Shown piece after piece: positions 40,913 through 49,216 of a DNA stretch of 64,000 nt. Source of the stretch: Stenotrophomonas maltophilia (GTDB taxonomy: Bacteria; Pseudomonadota; Gammaproteobacteria; Xanthomonadales; Xanthomonadaceae); assembly GCF_900186865.1 (NCBI RefSeq), contig NZ_LT906480.1, forward strand, positions 3,428,001 to 3,492,000, in the 5' to 3' direction. Each line of letters begins with the position of its first letter. The first letter of the stretch is position 1. The notes under the pieces were generated by a model. It had not been told where the DNA came from. It made no database searches and saw only the letters and a list, made by a program, of their open reading frames with translations. A program made the translations under genes and the position numbers.

Positions 40913-43012
40913 TTACGCGCGGAAGATATCCACCTTCGTTTCAAGGCACTTGCGCAAGCTCAGATCATTCGCGCCCACCTCGAACCAACCTCCGGGCTTC
41001 TGGAAGAAATCCAGCCCCCGGCCAATCTTGATCACCCAGCCGTTGTCGATACGAATCTCTCGATCGTGCATGTTCGGGTTCAACTTCACTTCCAGCTCGA
41101 CATCCAATTCCAGCAAGCTCTGCTTTAGCTCATCGAGCTTCTCGGCGATGTCAGCCAACTGGGTCTTGTCGTCGTAGCCGGTGATCAGGCTGATCTTCTT
41201 CACGGTTCCAGCCTTCAGCACTGTCTCGCAGAAGCGCACAAAGTTCTGAATCTGGTGCTGCAAGCGAATGTATGGGTCCTCGATCACGACGGACTTCGCA
41301 CCCTGCAGATACGGACCGATGATCGACTCATAGCTGTAACCGGTATCGCCATAGAGAATGGTAAAGTGCTGTTCCTTGAGTTCGACTAGTGGCAGCGAAA
41401 TTACAATAGGGGCCGGTGATATCGGTGCCGGCACTGCTGGAGATTCCGTAGTAGCAGGCGCCGGTTGCTCAGTGGGTTGCACCGCAACCACCTCTGCAGG
41501 CTGCCCATCCGCCTGATTCAAGCGACGGCGAGCTGGCTCCTGTGTTGCCGATGCATCCTTGGACTCAGGGCAGAAGACCACCACCTCCTCACCGCTGGCC
41601 TTGAAGTAAGACAGATTGATCCGGGCAAACTCGTCATCCGGTTTGCGCTTGTTCATCTGCTCCTTGACGCGGCGGCGACACTCGGTCGCGTAGGCCACGT
41701 ACTCTTCGAACTCTTCGTCGGTCGGAGGCCCGTTCGGGTGCAGCACCTTCAAGAACGCGCAGACGGTCTTCTTGATGCCTTTTTCGTCGCGTCCCTCAAT
41801 GGCCTTGCCAAGTCGGATGCGCTTGCTGACTTCCTCGTACCGGTTCGTGTGCTTGAACTGGTAGTGAAAGGCCTCTGCCAAGTAGTCGGTGATGAATCCG
41901 TAGTTACTGGTCAGAAACTCGCTGCTGTTCTTGGGCATCTCCCAGCCTGGGATATACGCGGCAAAACGGTCCATCACCGCCAAGTCGAGCTCTGGTGGCA
42001 AGGGCTGAAACAGATCGTGCTCATTCGAGTTCACGACCTGCTGCACCGATACATCAATGTTGCCGACAAAGCTCAGGCTGGCATCGGCGATCACTTCGGC
42101 CCCGCGCGAAAAGCGCCCGTTCGCCATGAAGTCCTTCATGATCTGGATGGTGTCCGGATCGCGCACCTTGATCCCACCGACCTCGTCAAAGGCCACCGTG
42201 TCCCAAAATCCGACCAAACCTACCTTGCGGCGCGCGTTGTTATAGAACAGCGTGGCCTTGGTCGCCTGGCCGCCCGAGATCAGTGTGGCGTAGGGCGAAA
42301 ACTCGCTGAAGAAATAGGACTTGCCAGTACCACGCGGACCCAACTCGATGTAGTTGTAATTGGGCTCCACCAGCGCGGCAAGCCTGGCGATGAAATGCAT
42401 CTGAACGCGTTTCGAGAGTTTGCTGGGTTCCAAACCGACGGAACGCAGCACCGCTGCGATCCACTCATCGCGAGTGAAGGCTGCTCGGCCTTCTGCGTAG
42501 CGGTCGAAGTCGAAGCGGGTCAGTTGGATCGGGCGCAAGTCCTCGATGGAAAACGCGTAGTCGTCCTCATCGATGTCGTTGTGCGCCAAGGTGACTTCGG
42601 CCCAAATGCCGCCTTCCAGCAACCTGTCGTTGTCGCGGTAGAACTTCTCACCAATCGCGATGCGTTGCGAGTTGAAGTTCTCCAGCGATGCCCAGTGGCG
42701 CTTCTCTTTCTCGACGTAGCGAACGTGAACCTTGTCGATGAACCGGTGCTTGCCCTTGGTGGCGACCTTGGACTGCGCCGCATTCGCCTCGTCCGGCCTC
42801 ACATAATTTTCCTGCAGCGACGACAGCACGGCCTCCATGCCGGCATCCATTTCTGCCTGGTCATTGCTGGCGCAATACTTAGCGAGCAGGAACTCCAGGA
42901 CGAACGTCGGGACATTGGTGCCTTTTTTGATTCGATGCAGCAGATCCTTACGAAGGACTTTGCCGTCGAAAGTGGCGTTTAGTTTTTGGTCGAGTTCGTC
43001 CATAGGGCTCAT
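40913..43012 (-). CDS. brxL: BREX protein BrxL, AAA+ ATPase with MIT_C-like C-terminus
   Basis: 699 aa. The N-terminal ~470 residues match BrxL: Walker A GPRGTGKS (225-232), Walker B TVAFDEVGG (272-280), and the conserved MDRFAAYIPGWEMPK. A Pro/Ala-rich linker (~500-550) leads to a C-terminal domain (~560-699) with PYIRLQHQIQNFVRFCETVL and HDREIRIDNGWVIKIGRGLD near the end. That domain resembles the PLD-like MIT_C domain of human MITD1. No Lon peptidase Ser-Lys motif is visible. BrxL binds DNA in known BREX and is needed for phage exclusion. The start overlaps the pglZ stop (ATGA); it is the last gene of the operon. Confidence 0.9.
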   Translation of the reverse strand: MSPMDELDQKLNATFDGKVLRKDLLHRIKKGTNVPTFVLEFLLAKYCASNDQAEMDAGMEAVLSSLQENYVRPDEANAAQSKVATKGKHRFIDKVHVRYVEKEKRHWASLENFNSQRIAIGEKFYRDNDRLLEGGIWAEVTLAHNDIDEDDYAFSIEDLRPIQLTRFDFDRYAEGRAAFTRDEWIAAVLRSVGLEPSKLSKRVQMHFIARLAALVEPNYNYIELGPRGTGKSYFFSEFSPYATLISGGQATKATLFYNNARRKVGLVGFWDTVAFDEVGGIKVRDPDTIQIMKDFMANGRFSRGAEVIADASLSFVGNIDVSVQQVVNSNEHDLFQPLPPELDLAVMDRFAAYIPGWEMPKNSSEFLTSNYGFITDYLAEAFHYQFKHTNRYEEVSKRIRLGKAIEGRDEKGIKKTVCAFLKVLHPNGPPTDEEFEEYVAYATECRRRVKEQMNKRKPDDEFARINLSYFKASGEEVVVFCPESKDASATQEPARRRLNQADGQPAEVVAVQPTEQPAPATTESPAVPAPISPAPIVISLPLVELKEQHFTILYGDTGYSYESIIGPYLQGAKSVVIEDPYIRLQHQIQNFVRFCETVLKAGTVKKISLITGYDDKTQLADIAEKLDELKQSLLELDVELEVKLNPNMHDREIRIDNGWVIKIGRGLDFFQKPGGWFEVGANDLSLRKCLETKVDIFRA

Positions 43013-45537
43013 TCCGTATAGTCGGTTTCAAGCGCCAGATTGCTGTAGGCAGCCAGAGTCGTCGGGTTAAGCGCCTTAACCGAGAACTTGCCTCTGAACT
43101 CATCATCCATCCGCAGCGCAATCTGTTTGCGCTGGCCTGGCATCAGGGTCACGGTTCTGGTCGCAGGGTTCACATCCCCGCCTGGGCGCGGCTCTCCCAC
43201 CACATTGCCCTTGCTGTCTTGCGCTTCCAGCAAGATCTCCACGCTCATGTCTTGCGAGAACATGTCGTCGGCCACCAGTATCACTTCGATGACCGGCAAT
43301 CGCGTAGTTATTCGTTTGGCGCCGTTCTTGTAGCTCAGCTCCACCACCACCTTGCGCAATTCCGCATGGGCGGCGGTATCCAGCCTGGCCACCAGCACGG
43401 GCACAACGGCCTCGGTCAGGGATGCCCCGCCGTGGAAATACAGGTGCCCTGAGCGATAAGGAGCCATGCTGCGCGGTAGTGCCACTTGCGTGAAATCACC
43501 GCGAATGCCGACCTTCTCAGCACTGACCACCAGGCTGTGACCATCCGCTGTGCCGTCGCCCAGCATCATGCGGTCGTGGGCATTCACGGGCCATTTCCCC
43601 TGCGGTTTCACGCACACATCGCCAGCTTCTGCTTGCGCGTTCAGGAAGAAACCATGGTCTGTGACGATCACCGCTTCCTTGAAGCCCATACCACGCAGCT
43701 TGTGGAGTGCGACGCGAATCAGCTTCAGCGTGCCCGGAATCAACCCGAGCGTCGTCTCGGGGTTGCTTTCCAGTTGGCTGTCGATTTCCGTGGAGCGCAG
43801 CACCAGCAGATCGACTGTCTCTGCGATCTTGGGTTTGCCGCGAACAAAATCGTTGAGCGGCATCTCCGCGAAGCGGTCGCCATACTTCTTGCTCAGGACG
43901 CCCATTCGCTGCGTGACATTGCTGACCGGCGCCCCTGCCAGCTTCGGCACCAGGGAATCGTTCTCAAGCTCTAGGGTCAGACCCGTGCGAGCACCCGGCA
44001 GCAAGCTCGCCATGCCCACCAGAGTGATGGTCGGTAGCTGCGCATAGGCCGCTTGCAGCTCGACGGGACCGTCTTCCGCCAGCAGTTTTTCGAGGGCCAC
44101 GCCCAACTCATAGCGCAGGGCGTCCACCATCAGGTAGGCCACCTTGCGCCCGCTTTCCTTGAGGCGATCCGCCACCAGGCGATCAAATGCATCGGCATTG
44201 GCCAGGCGTCCAGTGGGTGGCCAACCGGCGGTCTCGACGTGTTTCACAAACACGCCTTGAACCTTTTCCGCCAGACGCCTATAGCGGGCGCGGGCCTGAC
44301 TGATCACTTCATGCATCAGACCATGCGGGTCAAGGAAGTCACCTGCCGCTTGCTCAAACTCGCGCTGCAAGCGATCTGCTTCACGCAGGCTGCCCAGGTA
44401 GAAGTCGATCAGCTCCGCTTGCGAGCGGGCGTGATCCGGCAACTGGCGCTCGAAATCATCGCAAGCCTCTACCAGGCTCAAACCAGACCGCACCAACTCC
44501 CACTGCGCCTGGCTTTCGCCCTTGCCTAGCCATACCGAGCTCTTGTGGCGGGTCAGTACCCGGCGCGTGGCATCGGTGTCGCCGCTGACAATGCCCTTGA
44601 TCGCGGTGCGCAGGAAAGTTCGTTCCTCGAAGGGGAAGGTGTCGCGCTCGCCCAGGTCCTCAATCGCCCCACAAAGATCGGTCAGATTGAGTTCCACCTC
44701 GATGGCTTCTGCACGTTCGATGTACGCCGCGCGTGACTTCGGGTCGCTGCGCAGACGGTCGCACACATCCTCGACGATAGGTCTGGCCTCCATCGGCGCA
44801 TGCGGCACCCCCTTCAGGGTGTCCGGCAGTGCGACTGGCAAATCAAACACGAATTCACTGAACAGCACGTAGCGCCACAGCTCATCCGCCAGCGCGGACC
44901 ACGTCTTGCCGCGCGTCTTCACGCTCAGACCCAAGGTAGCGCGGAGGAAGTCACGCGCTTCTTGCACCCAGCCTTCCTGCCCCTTGAGCGCTTCGGATTG
45001 GCTGGTACTCGGGGCCAGCAGTGCGGCCAGAATCTCGCGGCCGGACTCCACCCGCAATGTGGCTCGCAACTGGGGCCAGCTCACGCCGCCGCCAATCGCG
45101 TCGATCACTGCAAAGGTCGGCCCAGAGGGAGAAGTGGCAAAGACCTGCCGAATCTCGGTAGCGTGATCCGGCCTGGCGCGCAGACACAAGCTCAGGTATT
45201 CGTCGCCATCATCTTGCGGAAACAACGCGCCGCATTCTGCGTACAGCGCGAACGGATCAGCTTGCTTCTGCTCGTCGGTTTCCGGGCGCTTGGCAGGCAC
45301 ATAGATCAACACACCTTCCAGCGGCGCTTTGGGCTGACCCACCTCGCGCAGTGCAAGCAACGCCGCCTCACGACTTTCGATGCTGCTTTCGGACGCGTCC
45401 ACCACCCGCACCTTGTCGGCCGCCAAGTCGAAACACTGCTCGCGGTAGCGCTTGTCGGCGTCATACACCACCAAGGCGCCAGCTTGCTTCAGACGCGGCC
45501 GCAGCACGCTTTCTCGAATGAATTCCGCAATGCTCAT
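43009..45537 (-). CDS. pglZ: BREX phosphatase-like protein PglZ
   Basis: 842 aa, in the range of type 1 PglZ. The alkaline phosphatase-like core is visible: VDALRYELG (471-479) with a metal-binding Asp, the TITLVGMASLLPG segment (about 503-514) with the candidate Thr nucleophile, and VTDHGF (625-630) with metal-binding Asp and His. The N-terminal 450 residues form the family's helical part. PglZ is a hallmark BREX protein needed both for host methylation with PglX and for defence. It follows the second DUF488 gene by ATGA overlap rather than pglX, which is unusual. Confidence 0.95.
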   Translation of the reverse strand: MSIAEFIRESVLRPRLKQAGALVVYDADKRYREQCFDLAADKVRVVDASESSIESREAALLALREVGQPKAPLEGVLIYVPAKRPETDEQKQADPFALYAECGALFPQDDGDEYLSLCLRARPDHATEIRQVFATSPSGPTFAVIDAIGGGVSWPQLRATLRVESGREILAALLAPSTSQSEALKGQEGWVQEARDFLRATLGLSVKTRGKTWSALADELWRYVLFSEFVFDLPVALPDTLKGVPHAPMEARPIVEDVCDRLRSDPKSRAAYIERAEAIEVELNLTDLCGAIEDLGERDTFPFEERTFLRTAIKGIVSGDTDATRRVLTRHKSSVWLGKGESQAQWELVRSGLSLVEACDDFERQLPDHARSQAELIDFYLGSLREADRLQREFEQAAGDFLDPHGLMHEVISQARARYRRLAEKVQGVFVKHVETAGWPPTGRLANADAFDRLVADRLKESGRKVAYLMVDALRYELGVALEKLLAEDGPVELQAAYAQLPTITLVGMASLLPGARTGLTLELENDSLVPKLAGAPVSNVTQRMGVLSKKYGDRFAEMPLNDFVRGKPKIAETVDLLVLRSTEIDSQLESNPETTLGLIPGTLKLIRVALHKLRGMGFKEAVIVTDHGFFLNAQAEAGDVCVKPQGKWPVNAHDRMMLGDGTADGHSLVVSAEKVGIRGDFTQVALPRSMAPYRSGHLYFHGGASLTEAVVPVLVARLDTAAHAELRKVVVELSYKNGAKRITTRLPVIEVILVADDMFSQDMSVEILLEAQDSKGNVVGEPRPGGDVNPATRTVTLMPGQRKQIALRMDDEFRGKFSVKALNPTTLAAYSNLALETDYTE

Positions 45538-45968
45538 AGATGCACGATCTCCAGGTCACCCCAGCGGGACTTCAGGTATTCAGCAACCAACCGCCGGTGG
45601 CAGTGTTCAGGAGTCGACTCACTGCAGAGAAGGCATCCGCCATCAATGAGATCTTTAGGGACCTTTTCCTCAACTTTTCTCCGAGCCATCAAGTCCATGA
45701 ATTGCTTTTCATAGCTAGCCCAGTCCCCCCCGTTTTTCTTGTATTCGTCGAGGATCTCTTTGGTTGGCGCGAGGTCCGGCCGATGAACATAGTCAATGCG
45801 GTTGATCTCGCGAAGGAAGAAGCGCAGATCATCTTTCTTCGTAAACCCCGCGAGTTGGGACACATTGTTCAGGCGAGCATCAACCAGCCTTACCAGGCCT
45901 GGCTGTTTGAGGCGCGTGAAGAACTGTTCGGCGTTCTTCTTTGTGAATCCGATGGTAAATACCTTCAT
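45534..45968 (-). CDS. DUF488 family protein (short), embedded in BREX
   Basis: 144 aa. DUF488 hallmarks: MKVFTIGFTKKNAEQFF at the start, LVRLVDARLNNVSQLAGFTK, and the C-terminal CLLCSESTPEHCHRRLVAEY with the family Cys-x7-CHR arrangement. The Cys residues suggest a catalytic or metal-binding site; biochemical activity is not known to me. It is coupled by ATGA overlaps to the longer DUF488 gene upstream and pglZ downstream. DUF488 is not a core BREX protein. Confidence 0.9.
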   Translation of the reverse strand: MKVFTIGFTKKNAEQFFTRLKQPGLVRLVDARLNNVSQLAGFTKKDDLRFFLREINRIDYVHRPDLAPTKEILDEYKKNGGDWASYEKQFMDLMARRKVEEKVPKDLIDGGCLLCSESTPEHCHRRLVAEYLKSRWGDLEIVHL

Positions 45969-46582
45969 TGTTTGGCCCCTTCTCGCAGTTCTTCCTGCAG
46001 CATTGCCTCATCCTGATAAGCGATCTGCTCACCGTGAATCCGATATGCATCGATGAGAATTTCTTCGCGCGTGTGGAACATGTCGTTTTCGGACATCTTA
46101 TGGAGCTGGAGCATTCGCGCCTCCATTGCGCGATGCTCTTCCAAATGCCCGTCGGCATGTATGTGCTGCACTGGCGTTCCGGATTCGAACATGCGCCGCG
46201 CGACAAGTACTGCACGATGACAATCAAGCGGGTCTTTTTCCGCGCACATCAGCGCGATTTGATACTTTTCCAAGCCCTGGCGCAGACGTTCTAGACCTTG
46301 TGCAAACAAGGGTTCCTTGGCCAACAGGTCGTACTGCACCTTTCCTTGGCGATAGCAAGCAGGGTTTTCACTTCGAGCCCCTAGCTCCTTGCCGAGGAAC
46401 ACATAGGCTATCTGCGCCTGAGCAAGCGCATTCTTAAGCGCATCCTTGGAATACTGCGGAAAATGCCGACTGTAGGGATGCGAACGGACATCAGCCAGTG
46501 CGGTAACGCCATGCTGCTTCAATAGGGCAATAAACGCATCGATTGGGTGCGTGGAGTGCCCGATGGTCAAAAGTTCGCTCAT
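45965..46582 (-). CDS. DUF488 family protein (long), embedded in BREX
   Basis: 205 aa. LTIGHSTHPIDAFIALLKQH, then ALADVRSHPYSRHFPQYSKD and ALMCAEKDPLDCHRAVLVAR place it in DUF488. Residues ~165-205 form a charged helical extension absent from its shorter neighbour. The two proteins share the fold but little sequence, so they probably form distinct subunits rather than a recent duplication. ATGA overlaps join it to the dual-OB gene before it and the short DUF488 gene after. Confidence 0.9.
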   Translation of the reverse strand: MSELLTIGHSTHPIDAFIALLKQHGVTALADVRSHPYSRHFPQYSKDALKNALAQAQIAYVFLGKELGARSENPACYRQGKVQYDLLAKEPLFAQGLERLRQGLEKYQIALMCAEKDPLDCHRAVLVARRMFESGTPVQHIHADGHLEEHRAMEARMLQLHKMSENDMFHTREEILIDAYRIHGEQIAYQDEAMLQEELREGAKQ

Positions 46583-47292
46583 CCGCCCGCTCTCTCTTTG
46601 GTGATGATAGAAGCCACGAGCTTGTACGCGAACGTCTCCCCATTCTGGTTGGTGTGGGGCTCAGACAGGCTGATGCATGCAACGACTGAAGGAATACGAT
46701 ACTCTCCAGCTCCTTTTTCCAAGCATGCGCGCTCATACTCTGGATCGGTGACGTCCAGTTTGTAGTGCTGCCCACGGTAATTGAAACTGGCCCGCACGAT
46801 CGGTTTCATGTCGCCGAAATCCGGGGCCTTAGGGCCCGCATGAAGAACCATCTCGTCAAGTTCGATCAAGCGCAAGGAGCCGCCATCTTCGTCGATGAGT
46901 CCTTCTGGAACGCGATTGTTCCGGTTGTAGTAGGCACTGAATCCGTTCGCCCAAAGGTCCGCAGCAGGGTCAACCAATTCAAGGACGTCGTCCCATGATG
47001 CGCTCCCTTTCTTCTCCCAATAGAATCTGTCGTCGATCAGAACATTCTCGCTCTGGTGGCCGTGGGGGCGTTCCTCGATACACGGAATCTCAATGACATC
47101 CAGTAACTGTGCCGTTTTGCCGTCCGAATAACGACGATCAAACTCAGAGATTTCGTGCCCTGCTCGATTGCTGATTGGGCGGAGCCAGGAGTTATCGCCC
47201 GTACGCTTGCCAGCAACACAGCGCCCTGAAATCTTCCTTGAGTTGGCCAGGCAAACGATCGTTTCAATACTGTTCGGCGCATCGCTGCTCAT
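46579..47292 (-). CDS. Dual OB-fold domain protein, embedded in BREX
   Basis: 237 aa from ATG 47292, which follows the pglX C-part stop by one base; the frame stays open further upstream but would overlap pglX by over 100 bp. The N-terminal IVCLANSRKISGRCVAGKRT, NSWLRPISNR and later LLDVIEIPCIEE match what I recall as the 'dual OB' domain. OB folds bind nucleic acid or nucleotides. It is the first gene of a three-gene module with two DUF488 genes, inserted between pglX and pglZ. Function is unknown. Confidence 0.72.
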   Translation of the reverse strand: MSSDAPNSIETIVCLANSRKISGRCVAGKRTGDNSWLRPISNRAGHEISEFDRRYSDGKTAQLLDVIEIPCIEERPHGHQSENVLIDDRFYWEKKGSASWDDVLELVDPAADLWANGFSAYYNRNNRVPEGLIDEDGGSLRLIELDEMVLHAGPKAPDFGDMKPIVRASFNYRGQHYKLDVTDPEYERACLEKGAGEYRIPSVVACISLSEPHTNQNGETFAYKLVASIITKERAGG

Positions 47293-47293
47293 T

Positions 47294-49201
47294 TCACTCT
47301 CCCTTTTTCCTTCCGCGAGTTTTCTTCGGCACTGCCTCGGGCTCGATGTACAAATCCTCCATACCATGCGCGATGGCCAGGCTCTTGTCGGTCTTGCACT
47401 TTTCACGTACGCGCTCGGGCCAGTAGTTCATGGCCAGGTGCGCCCAGTCATAGTCGCCTTTTTCCAGCTTGGTCCAGGTGTCCTTGAGCACCTTTTGCCA
47501 GGGCTTGTGGCGGAACAACTGCCACAGCGGCGCCGCGCTGATTTGCACGCCGTCCTCGTGGTTGGGTTTGTAGGTGGGCGCGAGCTTGAGCAGGGTGTCG
47601 CGCAGCTCGATCAGCTCCAGCTCAAAGGCTTGCAGGGCTTCGAACTGCTTTTCGTCGTCGCGGCTGCGAGCCGATCCCTTGTTGCGCAGCACCGTCACGT
47701 CGGCGCCGACTTGCTTGAGCTTGGGCTCGACGAAGTCGTTGATGGCGGTGTAAAGCGTTTGGCTGGTGAGACTGGGGTAATAGACCCACAGCGTGTAGCT
47801 GCCGGAAGTCGTGCTCAGCGGCCAATAGATGGGCGCTTTGCGGCGGCTCTTGGAGTAGCGCTGTAGATGAAAAGCGAAGAAGTCGCGCTGCAGCCACCGG
47901 CGCACGTCATCCGGTACGGTCACGTCGACACGAGCTAGAACCTCCTCAATCAAGCGCGCGAGGTCGTGCGGATGTCCTTGGTCGTCGACCAGGATGCCCG
48001 CATGCGCGTGGAAGGGATCGGCACCGTCCGGCAGCATGCCGGGGCTTTTCGCCGGAAGCGGGTCGAAGGGCTCCGGCTCGGGTGGCGCCGCACGCTCACC
48101 AGTGGCCAGACGCCAGTCGAATCGCCCGAAAGCTACACCACAAGCCCAAGACAAGACACTTGGCAACAAGTCGATGGCGCTACTTTGCTCAACATCCTCC
48201 TCAGGCCCACCGTCGTCCTCGTCGGAAGACTCATCTTCTGCTCGGTATAAATCATTCCCTCGATTGATAATTTCTTGGTCTTCTGCGCTTAGGCCGTACA
48301 GGCCGAACGCGATGGTATCTATCGCTTCTTTGATTTCAGACAAGCGATTCTCAGTGCTTAAACGGTCGAAGCCAAACAATCGGTTTTGTAAGAATTCAGG
48401 CAACAAGAAAGCATTACTTGTTTCCTCAACGGAATTTATTGAGCGCATCAAGCTCCAGCCCTCTAATGAGTGCAACCCCAGTGCCGGGTCGAACGTGTCG
48501 GGCACCGGTAGGGCCTGCAGGTAGTTGTAGGCCTTGTGCTGTGCGCAAACTAAAGAGAGCCAGTATGAAACAGGCTTCGAATTTAGGAGGCCAAGAAGCA
48601 CCCAAGCGTCGATAGAAGCACTCTGTGTTGATATTGCCGTTCCCTCGAAAGAAAATAGGTGCTTCGAGGGCATGACCTGGACAGAAAAATTTGATGTACG
48701 CTTCCCGTAGCAAAGTCCAGGCTCAAAATAAAGGTCCTCTGCCTGGATCTTGAATCCATAGTTTCCATTCAAGTATGGATATCGATGGGCAATGTCCGCC
48801 TTCGCCTCCGCCCCATCGCCACCCCATTTGAAACGAAAATAACTAGCCTTGTAAAAAGGAGAGTAAGGGGTTCCGTGCGCCATGAATGGCCACGCCAAGC
48901 CGTCCTGGTCCTCCGCAGATTTATCCAGAACTTCCCACCAAAGTCGGTGGTACCTAGTAGGCGCGCCATTCCCTTGTCTTGCCTGTGCTCCGATTCTTGA
49001 GAGAGTTTGTTTTTTGATGGCGAATTCGTAAAGCTTCGCTGGCATCGAATAGAGGATGGCGCAATCTTCAGTTGCGGAAAAATAGTCCGCATCCCTCTCG
49101 AAGACCCCATGTCCCTGTCTGCCTGACTTCAGTTGCCTCAATGCCGAATGAAGATCGGATTCTTTGTCCGTCGAAGTGAGGAGGTTAATGAAAACAGACA
49201 T
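47294..49201 (-). CDS. pglX: PglX C-terminal part (specificity half), separate reading frame
   Basis: 635 aa from ATG 49201, which overlaps the stop of the N-terminal part as TAATG; a TTG seven codons upstream is also possible. The start MSVFINLLTSTDKESDLHSA continues the PglX chain exactly where the N-part ends. It includes the target-recognition region (YSPFYKASYFRFKWGGDGAE, YPYLNGNYGFKIQAEDLYFE, LLGLLNSKPVSYWLSL) and the C-terminal helical region. The shift between frames is one base inserted or two deleted. With GGAGGT nine bases upstream it could be made as a second subunit. Confidence 0.85.
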   Translation of the reverse strand: MSVFINLLTSTDKESDLHSALRQLKSGRQGHGVFERDADYFSATEDCAILYSMPAKLYEFAIKKQTLSRIGAQARQGNGAPTRYHRLWWEVLDKSAEDQDGLAWPFMAHGTPYSPFYKASYFRFKWGGDGAEAKADIAHRYPYLNGNYGFKIQAEDLYFEPGLCYGKRTSNFSVQVMPSKHLFSFEGTAISTQSASIDAWVLLGLLNSKPVSYWLSLVCAQHKAYNYLQALPVPDTFDPALGLHSLEGWSLMRSINSVEETSNAFLLPEFLQNRLFGFDRLSTENRLSEIKEAIDTIAFGLYGLSAEDQEIINRGNDLYRAEDESSDEDDGGPEEDVEQSSAIDLLPSVLSWACGVAFGRFDWRLATGERAAPPEPEPFDPLPAKSPGMLPDGADPFHAHAGILVDDQGHPHDLARLIEEVLARVDVTVPDDVRRWLQRDFFAFHLQRYSKSRRKAPIYWPLSTTSGSYTLWVYYPSLTSQTLYTAINDFVEPKLKQVGADVTVLRNKGSARSRDDEKQFEALQAFELELIELRDTLLKLAPTYKPNHEDGVQISAAPLWQLFRHKPWQKVLKDTWTKLEKGDYDWAHLAMNYWPERVREKCKTDKSLAIAHGMEDLYIEPEAVPKKTRGRKKGE

Positions 49202-49216
49202 TATTGGTTGACCTCC
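49199..49216 (-). promoter_or_regulatory. Ribosome site and stop-start of split pglX
   Basis: GGAGGT (49216-49211), nine bases, then ATG (49201-49199), with the N-part's TAA sharing the A of that ATG. Spacing and sequence are near ideal for reinitiation. GGAGGT also encodes residues of the N-part (Leu-Glu-Val). Confidence 0.65.

Noticed and set aside
41465..42982. Plus-strand open frame of 505 codons opposite brxL
   Set aside because: Antisense shadow of a gene with clear AAA+ motifs; no domain or ribosome site in the plus frame.
44800..45714. Plus-strand open frame opposite pglZ
   Set aside because: No family resemblance and low-complexity composition typical of antisense frames.
47293..47406. 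Upstream extension of the dual-OB gene to 47406
   Set aside because: It would overlap the end of pglX by over 100 bp with a basic, non-conserved sequence; ATG 47292 directly follows the pglX stop and begins the conserved domain.
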